A stretch of 28,340 bases of DNA from Croceimicrobium sp965658965 (GTDB lineage Bacteria; Bacteroidota; Bacteroidia; Flavobacteriales; Schleiferiaceae), in NCBI GenBank assembly GCA_965658965.1, contig CBFHVV010000035.1, positions 1 through 28,340 of the forward strand, written 5' to 3'. The notes beneath the pieces were generated by a model. It worked only from the letters and a program-made list of their open reading frames with translations. It did no database searches and was not told the origin of the DNA. Of this stretch, positions 22,278 to 28,340 are shown in pieces. Made by a program: the position numbers and the translations under genes. How positions within the stretch are numbered: the first letter of the stretch is position 1; each line of letters begins with the position of its first letter.

Positions 22278-24032
22278 TTACTCTTTCCTAAAAGTCATGG
22301 CCTTAATATTCTGGTTTTTTAAACGAATAAAATACAGCCCTGACTTTAAGCTTGAAATATCAATTTCATTTATTCGAGCTGCAGCGATCCTTATTAGTAA
22401 AACTCCGGCGCTGTTGTAAATCTGTATTTCATCTTTCGCTTCAATACTAAGTTCAAGCCAGATGCTTTCCCTTGCTGGGTTAGGATATAATTGAAAAGCA
22501 GGACTAAGTCGATTTTCCACTGATCCTAAGCTGCCACAATCAATTATCAGTGGTTCAGAAGTGGCGGTATCAAAAGGGCAGTTACCAGTGGTATCAATTG
22601 TTTTGCACAAATAGATTCCTTGGGTGGTAATAAATAAGGTATCCCGATTGGTTGCGGCGCTCAGAAGATTTCCGTCTTTATACCATAATACCAAGCTAGA
22701 ATCGGGTAAATAGCCATTAATATGCTTGGCAATAAACAGGGCCGTATCTCCCGCACAGGGGTCTCCACCCCAAGCGGCGTCGAAAAAATAGCCATTCCAA
22801 GCAGGATTAGCAGTAAAAGGCTCTGAGAGTTCAGAACAAGTATTTACCGTGCTAATTACTGAAAAGCTCAAAGCCCCATAAGATTGATAATTAGCTAAAT
22901 AGCGATTATTTTCAGGGATAATCAAACCCTGAGCCAACCATTGATAGCTATCGGCTGGCTCGGTCCACAAGGTATCATAATTACAAAGGCTAGGATTGGA
23001 AAAACTAATAGTAGGAGTGTGACTGCAAAATTCAATTACGGTATCCGAAATACTAGTTTCTAAGCCTTGCAAAGTGCAAATTGTAGTAGTAAGACTAACT
23101 GCGTAGCTGCCATTAATAGAGTAGGAGTGTGCGGGAATTCTCAGAGTGGAGGAGTTTCCATCGCCAAAATCCCAATCATAAGTTTGCCCAAAAACGGGGT
23201 TTATAGGATTAAACTGCACTTGATTCAGTCCAGCGCCGATCTGATAAGCAAAATCAGAACGTGGTAATTCATGAAAGTCCCATTTTCCCAAACTGTCAAA
23301 AACTTCAATTTTAGCCGCATTTCTAATGATAGCGGCATTTGCCGCGCTCAAGCTAGAGTTAAAACTAATGGCCGTAGGATCCTTTTTAAAAATCATTGAA
23401 TAAAAACTACAAGCCGCAGCATAAGAGCCGGCTGGCGAAGGATGACTTTCATCGGCAGTATAGAGTTCAATATTGGGATGGTTTTGCCTGAGGTTTCGCC
23501 AAACTACCGAAACCGGTGAAACCTCGGCGTTCATTTCGTCGGCTAAATCTAAATAATTGTGACGCAGAGCACTGTCCATGCCTAAATAAGTGCACATGGC
23601 AGGAAAGGAAGGGCAGCTATTTGCATCGCCATTTTTGCGCCCCCAAGTCATGTAAAACATAGGCACTGCGCAAAAATTGTATGCTTTAATTGAATCGAAT
23701 AAGCGTTTTGCCCCTTGCTTAAATCTGAAAGTATTGGTCACAGGACGCTGACTTTGTTCTTGCATTACTACGTAATCCCAAGATCCAGTAGCAATTTTAG
23801 ATAATGATAAAGCATTTTGACTGTGTCCTTCCAGTGTATATCCACCAGGCGTATTCCGATCAAAAAATAGGCTGTCGCCAGCAGAAATAGCAAGATCTTT
23901 CACCAATTGCGGCAAATTATTACCATTGGTATACGAATTACCTAAAAACAGGACATTGCGGCTAGTTTGGGCCTGGGAGCCAGAAGAAAGAAAAATTATA
24001 CTTAAGATTAAACAGGAACAGAATCGGTGCAT
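22278..24032 (-). CDS. Secreted SGNH-like hydrolase with PKD domain and type IX sorting tail
   Basis: I use the ATG at 24032 (584 residues), which opens a signal peptide MHRFCSCLILSIIFLSSGSQAQ. The catalytic-like domain has GNSYTNGNNLP (S33; GDS-like block I) and DESHPSPAGSY (D194, H197; block V), as in the DUF4886-like branch of SGNH hydrolases. A PKD domain follows (TYDWDFGDG, then AHSYSINGSYAVSLT), then Cys-containing Ig-like modules. The tail LYPNPARESIWLELS...IDISSLKSGLYFIRL...MTFRKE is the type A sorting domain of the Por/type IX secretion system, so the protein is exported to the cell surface or medium. It is likely an esterase acting on a polymer or glycan; the substrate is unknown. 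It converges with the histidine kinase gene. Confidence 0.85.
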   Translation of the reverse strand: MHRFCSCLILSIIFLSSGSQAQTSRNVLFLGNSYTNGNNLPQLVKDLAISAGDSLFFDRNTPGGYTLEGHSQNALSLSKIATGSWDYVVMQEQSQRPVTNTFRFKQGAKRLFDSIKAYNFCAVPMFYMTWGRKNGDANSCPSFPAMCTYLGMDSALRHNYLDLADEMNAEVSPVSVVWRNLRQNHPNIELYTADESHPSPAGSYAAACSFYSMIFKKDPTAISFNSSLSAANAAIIRNAAKIEVFDSLGKWDFHELPRSDFAYQIGAGLNQVQFNPINPVFGQTYDWDFGDGNSSTLRIPAHSYSINGSYAVSLTTTICTLQGLETSISDTVIEFCSHTPTISFSNPSLCNYDTLWTEPADSYQWLAQGLIIPENNRYLANYQSYGALSFSVISTVNTCSELSEPFTANPAWNGYFFDAAWGGDPCAGDTALFIAKHINGYLPDSSLVLWYKDGNLLSAATNRDTLFITTQGIYLCKTIDTTGNCPFDTATSEPLIIDCGSLGSVENRLSPAFQLYPNPARESIWLELSIEAKDEIQIYNSAGVLLIRIAAARINEIDISSLKSGLYFIRLKNQNIKAMTFRKE

Positions 24033-24218
24033 AGTAGATTTAATAGGAGGCACACTTGGCTTAAAAGATATGCTTGTATTCTGTTCAAATTTAGGCAATT
24101 ACCAAATGATAATTAGGCTAAAGATTTATATTAAAAAAACAGATACCTGATAGGAGTGTAAAGGGTAGTGGCCAACAGGAAAAAAATAGTCAATGCACTT
24201 TCCTTGCAAGCACCTGAC
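24033..24218. promoter_or_regulatory. Upstream region of the type IX cargo gene
   Basis: This 186-base spacer carries, on the minus strand, TATCTTTT (24070-24063), one base off TAnnTTTG and 30 bases before the ATG, and TTTG (24089-24086) only 15 bases upstream, closer than usual. Nothing else recognisable is seen. Confidence 0.3.
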
Positions 24219-24677
24219 TTAGAAGGAGAATGTAAGCCCTATAGTAGCTTGTAAGTCATAATTACCGCCATTTGCAAAGAGGCTAGTGGCTCTTAGTCGT
24301 AAGCCCCATGATGAATTAGTAAAGCGGTAATCTACCGTAAGGGGCATTGATAGATAGCCATTAAAACCATTAGGATTTTCAGAAATTGATGATCTGTAAG
24401 CCAAACCAGCATTAAGTTTAAAGTTAGATTTAGAAAGCAATTGAAAATGATAAAGGAACTCTAATTGGTAAACGGTTATGGGCTTGAAAACCATAGCATC
24501 ACTAGACTCATTGCGATTAGCAAGAAAGCCGTATTCCAATCCATGTTTAGCAGTTTTCGTGAAAGAATTCTGATTATCCGCTGCGCTAATACCTAAGCCA
24601 GCGCTTAAGCTAACTGAGACTGCGCTTTGATTTCTTGGGCCGAAAACAAGAAAAATTGAAGATCCAAATGGATACAC
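24219..24677 (-). CDS. Beta-barrel-like outer-membrane protein, 5' end probably disrupted
   Basis: This 152-residue frame opens with a GTG and has no signal peptide. It is rich in alternating amphipathic strands (VSVSLSAGLGIS, LEYGFLAN, YQLEFLYHFQLL, FKLNAGLAYRSS, GYLSMPLTVDYRF, WGLRLRATSLFA, YDLQATIGLTFSF) and ends in Phe, as outer-membrane barrels do. An ATG at 24697 starts a different frame, MKSNKF...FFLFSAQEIKAQSQLA, with a signal-like ending but stopping after about 30 codons. A single-base change near 24630-24690 could have separated signal and barrel. It could be a pseudogene, a sequencing error, or a real protein with a different start. Confidence 0.45.
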   Translation of the reverse strand: MYPFGSSIFLVFGPRNQSAVSVSLSAGLGISAADNQNSFTKTAKHGLEYGFLANRNESSDAMVFKPITVYQLEFLYHFQLLSKSNFKLNAGLAYRSSISENPNGFNGYLSMPLTVDYRFTNSSWGLRLRATSLFANGGNYDLQATIGLTFSF

Positions 24678-25126
24678 TGGAATTTGTTGCTCTTCATGAT
24701 AGTAATTTTATTTTGTGTAATTGCTTAGAAACCATCCTAGAACGCAAAAGCATTACTTTAGGTATCGTGTTCTGAAAAATATAAAAGCTCGAATTCATTG
24801 GATACATTATAGCTTAAGGCGAATTAACGCAAATGCGAATTGGTCCTAGTCAATGAATTGTAATGATTTCTAGCTGATTCTGTAACGAAAGAAATGACAA
24901 CACGACTGGTATAAAATCTAATGGCCATTGTTTCTGACACTATGTTTAATACTCCTAATCTAGGATCAGGAGAACTTGAAGTAAATGAAATTTTATATGT
25001 GATTCGAAATCTCCCGAAATACTCGCAAACTCATATTACAGAGATTTCTTATTTTACCTTATAATTAATATTATGTCAAATAGGTGTTTGAAAAACAAGG
25101 GGAATAAATCCCCTTGTCTAAAAATT
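24678..25126. other. 449-base AT-rich stretch without a convincing gene
   Basis: Both strands are broken by stops. The longest plus-strand frame with an ATG is 24921-25064 (47 codons, MAIVSDTMFNTPNLGSGELE...), with no ribosome site, no known motif and no neighbour to explain it. I therefore do not call it a gene. The left end may hold the broken 5' end of the barrel gene, and the right end holds the terminator of the TPR gene. No RNA gene was recognised. Confidence 0.5.
25091..25117 (-). terminator. Intrinsic terminator of the TPR protein gene
   Basis: ACAAGGGGA (25095-25103) pairs perfectly with TCCCCTTGT (25109-25117) across a 5-base loop. On the minus strand the stem runs into five T (25095-25091), 10 bases after the stop codon of the TPR gene. 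Confidence 0.9.
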
Positions 25127-26431
25127 CTATTCTGGCTCTGCTGCTAAAGCTTTCGCCTTATCGTACATTTTTAAAGCCCGGTATACTTGCATCAAAGCAT
25201 TTTTAACCTGAGAATCGGTAGGATTACTCTTTCTAGCTTTCTCTAAATATGGTAAAGCTGCAGTAAAAACCGCTTTCTGCTCTTTTTCCAAAGCCTTATA
25301 CTTTGTAGTAGCATTTAAAGGCAATTCATTCATCTTCTTGCCAATAGCATTAGCACTATCAATATAAATGATACTGGTCATATAAAGCGCATCCGAATAA
25401 GTACTATCAATATCCAAAGCCGATTGGTAAGCTTCAATTGCTGCTCCTAAACGATTTAATTCCGTTTGTAAAATCACCCCTTTATTGTAGTACATCACTA
25501 CGTTTTTAGGATCTTGTGCAATGGCTTCATCTAAATTGGCTAAAGCCTTATCATACTCTTTGTTATCGAAGAATATTTGTAATTCCGCCTTTAAAAGTGC
25601 CGTGTTTTCCGGAAACTTACTTCTTCCTTCTTCAATTGTTTTGGCATACATCTCCTTATTTTCTGTTTTGGAGTACAGATAAATTAAAGACTGATAAAGG
25701 CTCGCACGAATGTCTCCCTCTACCATTGGACTTTTAAATTTCTCAATTTTCACCATTCTGTCCATTTGACTTTTTGATGGGAAAATAGCAGTATCGCCAG
25801 TTTCTACATTCACAGCCTTAAAGGTTACGCCCTTGTAACCCATTTCAATTAACTTATTATAGATATCGATTGACTCCTGATACATTTCACCGCTCTGCGC
25901 CATTATCGCCGCATTAAAGAGCATATTGGTATCGGTCATACCAATCGCAGGATTAAGCTTCAACTCATAAGTTTTCATAAAGTCGTCGTAGGCAGCTTTC
26001 CAGCGTTTTTCGCTGTTGGCAGTGATACCTCTACGAGCAATATCATTTGCAAGAATTTGGAATTGCTGTTGGGCATCTTCAGTATAACGCTCACGTCCAG
26101 TTTCCTCCTCTAGCTTTAATAATTTCTCGTAGCCCACTAATGACTTATCCAAAGCATTAGAATCCATGGCCTGTATGGCCTTATCTTCACTAGCACTTAC
26201 ACGATAGTTAATCTTACCCTTATAAAAGTAAAATTTAGCCAAGTCCTTACTCTTAATCTCAGAAAGAGGTTTTCCAGCAATTATCTTTTCCGCTTCATCA
26301 ATATACTCCTTTGCTGTTTTCACATCGTTATTACGATCAATAGCAATCACAGCACTAGAGATAATTGGCTTTTCTTGGGCCCACATTGCAGTGCTTAAAA
26401 CAAGTGAGGATACTAAAAGTATTTTCTTCAT
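25127..26431 (-). CDS. Exported tetratricopeptide-repeat protein
   Basis: I start this at the ATG at 26431 (434 residues); the codon before it is TTG. A signal peptide MKKILLVSSLVLSTAMWAQ is likely cleaved after AQ, the common Bacteroidota site. The rest is helical and contains TPR units: a weak set near 35-130, one near 170-200 (LFNAAIMAQSGEMYQESIDIYNKLIEMG), and clearer ones at about 275-350 (AELQIFFDNKEYDKALANLDEAIAQDPKN, then YYNKGVILQTELNRLGAAIEAYQSALDIDS). A last one lies near 390-430. It is a periplasmic scaffold of unknown partner. It is monocistronic, with a TAGATTTG box upstream and a strong terminator. Confidence 0.85.
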   Translation of the reverse strand: MKKILLVSSLVLSTAMWAQEKPIISSAVIAIDRNNDVKTAKEYIDEAEKIIAGKPLSEIKSKDLAKFYFYKGKINYRVSASEDKAIQAMDSNALDKSLVGYEKLLKLEEETGRERYTEDAQQQFQILANDIARRGITANSEKRWKAAYDDFMKTYELKLNPAIGMTDTNMLFNAAIMAQSGEMYQESIDIYNKLIEMGYKGVTFKAVNVETGDTAIFPSKSQMDRMVKIEKFKSPMVEGDIRASLYQSLIYLYSKTENKEMYAKTIEEGRSKFPENTALLKAELQIFFDNKEYDKALANLDEAIAQDPKNVVMYYNKGVILQTELNRLGAAIEAYQSALDIDSTYSDALYMTSIIYIDSANAIGKKMNELPLNATTKYKALEKEQKAVFTAALPYLEKARKSNPTDSQVKNALMQVYRALKMYDKAKALAAEPE

Positions 26432-26451
26432 CAATATTGTTCTTTGTTCTG

Positions 26452-26459
26452 CAAATCTA
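26452..26459 (-). promoter_or_regulatory. Predicted -7 box for the TPR protein gene
   Basis: TAGATTTG on the minus strand, a full match to TAnnTTTG, lies 20 bases before the ATG at 26431. No upstream TTTG is seen at the usual distance. Confidence 0.4.
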
Positions 26460-26509
26460 AGATTTCTAACTTTCTGTTCCCCTATTCAGGTTAATTTTAA
26501 TGTGTCCCC

Positions 26510-26517
26510 TATCTTTG
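26510..26517 (+). promoter_or_regulatory. Predicted -7 box for the hibernation factor gene
   Basis: TATCTTTG fully matches TAnnTTTG and lies 37 bases before the ATG at 26555. The TTAA-rich stretch about 19 bases upstream is a weak partner. Confidence 0.5.
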
Positions 26518-26554
26518 TAAATCTAAAATTATCTAAATATCAAACTCTCAAAAT

Positions 26555-26854
26555 ATGAAATGGGATTTCCAAACCGTAGGCTTTAGCGCCACTGATGAAT
26601 TAGTTGACTATACTCGCGAAAAAACCGAAGGTCTCTTAAAGTTTTACGATCAAATCGTAGGGGCTGAAGTGTACTTAAAATTAGTTCAAAACGATAAAAA
26701 CAATACCAAAGCAGCCGAAATAAAGCTCAATATTCCGGGCAACGATATCTATGCTGATAGTCAAACAGAATCTTTCGAAAAGTCTGTAAACGAATCAATT
26801 GACAAGTTGAAAAGTCAGATCCGCAAGTTGAAGACTAAAATGAATCAACACTAA
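26555..26854 (+). CDS. hpf: Short ribosome hibernation-promoting factor (HPF/RaiA)
   Basis: This 99-residue protein covers a single S30AE domain with its beta-alpha-beta-beta-beta-alpha order: FQTVGFSATDELVDYTREKTEGLLKFYD, then AEVYLKLVQND, AAEIKLNIPGNDIYADSQ, and a basic final helix SIDKLKSQIRKLKTKM. It lacks the C-terminal dimerisation domain of long HPF, so it is the short type. Such proteins sit in the 30S decoding channel and silence ribosomes when growth stops. It is preceded by a strong -7 box. The glycosyltransferase gene 38 bases downstream may share the transcript. Confidence 0.9.
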   Translation: MKWDFQTVGFSATDELVDYTREKTEGLLKFYDQIVGAEVYLKLVQNDKNNTKAAEIKLNIPGNDIYADSQTESFEKSVNESIDKLKSQIRKLKTKMNQH

Positions 26855-26892
26855 AATTCTTCATCTTTAGCAGCACTAATGAAATCGCTTCC

Positions 26893-27930
26893 ATGAAAAT
26901 AGTTTTTGCTGCTAAAGATGGCTTTGAGTATAATCGTGTCCGCGTTCTGCGTGCAGGTTTAGAAAATATCCCTGGCTTAGAGCTCCTACTCTACAAAATA
27001 CCAGAGCGCAACCAAGCTGCTGGTGCACATTTAAAAAAGCTTTCGCAAGATGCCTTAGCTGTTTATGTTCCTCCCTTTCGCCATCGTGATCTTGGTTTTG
27101 TCCGAAAATACAGCTCTGCCCCCGTCGTTTTTGATCCCCTCATCTCTCGCTACCTCACTAAAGTAGTTGATTATAAACAGTATCATAAAGCCCCTCAAAA
27201 GTGGCTGATAGATTTTCGCGACTTCCGCAATTGTGATCTCTTACTTGCAGACACGGCAGAACACTTAAACTATTTTAAAAAGACTTTTTTATTACCTAAA
27301 AAGCTAGCGACTTTAGTTTTACCGGTGGGCGTTAACACCGATAGCTTTCAGAGCTCCTCTCCGAAAACTCCTCAATCCTCTACTCCATTCAAAATTGGAT
27401 TTTACGGAAGTTTTGTCCCATTACAGGGAGCCTTAAAAATTATAAAATGTGCTCACTTGCTTATGCAGATGGGTTTAAAGGTGGAATTCGATATAATCGG
27501 TACCGGTTATCAATATCAAGAGGCTTTAGATCTGAGCGCCAAGTTAAAATTAACCAACATCAATTTTAGAGGCTGGCTTCAATACGATGATTTAGCTGCA
27601 GCAATAAATGAGTATGACCTTTGCTTAGGCATATTCGGTGATTCCTTGAAAGCTGATTTGGTCATTCCTAATAAAATTTACCACTATGCCGCAATGGGTA
27701 AAGCTATTTTGACAAAAGATAGCCCGTCTATGCGCCAGCATTTTCAGGATGGAAAAAACATATTCCTATGCTCTTCCCATCCACAAGAGATTGCTGAAAA
27801 AATAAAATGCTTGCTAGAACAGCAGGATCAACTATCTGCCGTAGCGAAAAATGCACGCCAATTGATGGAAGAAAAATACTCTCACCGTATATTGGCACAT
27901 CAATTTTTAGAGGCCCTCAAGGCCCTCTAG
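26893..27930 (+). CDS. Glycosyltransferase, GT4-like (GT-B fold)
   Basis: This 345-residue cytosolic protein has two Rossmann-like halves. The N-terminal acceptor half begins MKIVFAAKDGFEYNRVRVL. The C-terminal donor half begins near 167 with FKIGFYGSFVPLQGALKIIKCA, continues with VEFDIIGTGYQYQ and NINFRGWLQYDDLAAAINEYDLCLGIFG, and then has VIPNKIYHYAAMGKAILT. In GT4 enzymes the last segment usually reads PNKxxEYxAxGKP; here the Glu is His, a change at a sugar-nucleotide contact. Donor and acceptor cannot be read. It lies 38 bases after hpf on the same strand and abuts the converging next gene with no spacer. Confidence 0.85.
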   Translation: MKIVFAAKDGFEYNRVRVLRAGLENIPGLELLLYKIPERNQAAGAHLKKLSQDALAVYVPPFRHRDLGFVRKYSSAPVVFDPLISRYLTKVVDYKQYHKAPQKWLIDFRDFRNCDLLLADTAEHLNYFKKTFLLPKKLATLVLPVGVNTDSFQSSSPKTPQSSTPFKIGFYGSFVPLQGALKIIKCAHLLMQMGLKVEFDIIGTGYQYQEALDLSAKLKLTNINFRGWLQYDDLAAAINEYDLCLGIFGDSLKADLVIPNKIYHYAAMGKAILTKDSPSMRQHFQDGKNIFLCSSHPQEIAEKIKCLLEQQDQLSAVAKNARQLMEEKYSHRILAHQFLEALKAL

Positions 27931-28314
27931 TTATTTTAGGATTTTAGATAAATTAGGTTTAAAATACTGATCGCTTTTTAAAACCTTGCCATCTTCACGA
28001 TAAATGGCCTTTCCATTTTTATCCAGCTTGCTCATATTAGATCTTTGAATCTCTTCAAAAACTTCTTCAATTTTATCTTGCATGCCATGACTTAAAATAG
28101 TGCCGCATAAGATATATAGCATATCACCTAAAGCATCAGCCACTTCTATGAGGTCACCTTGCTCTGCCGCTTCTAAATATTCTTCGTTTTCTTCCCGCAT
28201 CAACTTATAGCGAAGCATAATTGTTTCCCGCGAAAGCTCGGCCGTAGGTTCGTACTTATTGGTAATTCCAAAAGAATCGTGGAATTTCTCCACTGCTGCT
28301 ATCTGTTTCTTCAT
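27931..28314 (-). CDS. MazG-like nucleoside triphosphate pyrophosphohydrolase
   Basis: This 127-residue all-helical protein has the metal-binding pattern of the MazG/HisE superfamily: EExxE at residues 41-45 (REENEEY), then ExxD at 57-60 (EVADALGDM), with D64 after it. The family splits NTPs or dNTPs into monophosphates and pyrophosphate, often to clean the nucleotide pool. The C-terminal third (SNMSKLDKNGKAIYREDGKVLKS) matches the tail of small phage and bacterial HisE-like members. The stop codon directly abuts the stop codon of the glycosyltransferase. Only 26 bases of its upstream region are in the window, and no promoter box is seen there. Confidence 0.88.
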   Translation of the reverse strand: MKKQIAAVEKFHDSFGITNKYEPTAELSRETIMLRYKLMREENEEYLEAAEQGDLIEVADALGDMLYILCGTILSHGMQDKIEEVFEEIQRSNMSKLDKNGKAIYREDGKVLKSDQYFKPNLSKILK

Positions 28315-28340
28315 AAGGAGTGTAAATTTGCCGTGAATAT

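Noticed and set aside
25516..25737. 73-codon plus-strand open frame
   Set aside because: It is antisense within the TPR gene and has no domain or start signal.
27911..27927. Direct repeat AGGCCCTC x2 at the end of the glycosyltransferase gene
   Set aside because: It encodes the residues EALKAL in frame and is explained by coding sequence; no T-run to make it a terminator.

Overview
The window (roughly 40% GC) looks like chromosome of a Bacteroidota bacterium, probably a marine-type Flavobacteriales relative. Support comes from a type IX secretion C-terminal sorting domain, repeated TAnnTTTG promoter boxes typical of the phylum, weak Shine-Dalgarno signals, a Chlamydia/Bacteroidota-type V-ATPase operon with a DUF2764 gene, and DUF3332 and DUF6155-like proteins. 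The genus cannot be fixed from sequence alone.

Region 1 (1-9250): the C-terminus of a TrkH potassium transporter runs into the window on the + strand. Facing it is a nine-gene minus-strand operon: usp - ntpE - DUF2764 - ntpA - ntpB - ntpD - ntpI - ntpK - usp. Genes are separated by 5 bases at most, and some overlap. The rotary V/A-ATPase is bracketed by two different tandem-domain universal stress proteins. The membrane-ring subunit K keeps every Na+ ligand known from Enterococcus hirae NtpK, so a Na+-coupled pump next to a K+ uptake gene is a coherent reading.

Region 2 (9251-14944): mostly single genes. They are a DAO-family FAD oxidoreductase, a DUF3332 lipoprotein followed by a clear bidirectional terminator, a ferritin and a YjdM/PhnA zinc-ribbon protein each with its own promoter box, a MATE exporter followed by a small protein with a transglutaminase-like Cys/His/Asp arrangement, and a DUF6155-like protein.

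Region 3 (14971-22219): a tripartite ABC efflux operon (adaptor, ATPase, two-module FtsX/MacB permease; minus strand) diverges from an NtrC-type sigma-54 response regulator and its membrane histidine kinase (plus strand). The spacer holds a good candidate sigma-54 promoter aimed at the adaptor and two palindromes 23 bp apart, centred about 88 and 111 bp upstream of the predicted start. Together these form a self-contained signal-controlled efflux module.

Region 4 (22278-28340): a secreted SGNH-like/PKD protein with a T9SS tail, a short beta-barrel-like protein whose 5' end looks disrupted, a 449-base stretch without a convincing gene, an exported TPR protein with a strong terminator, a short hibernation-promoting factor, a GT4-like glycosyltransferase and a MazG-like pyrophosphohydrolase.

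No mobile element, CRISPR array, rRNA or tRNA was seen. The two most distinctive features are the Usp-bracketed, apparently Na+-type V-ATPase operon and the sigma-54 control region of the efflux module.
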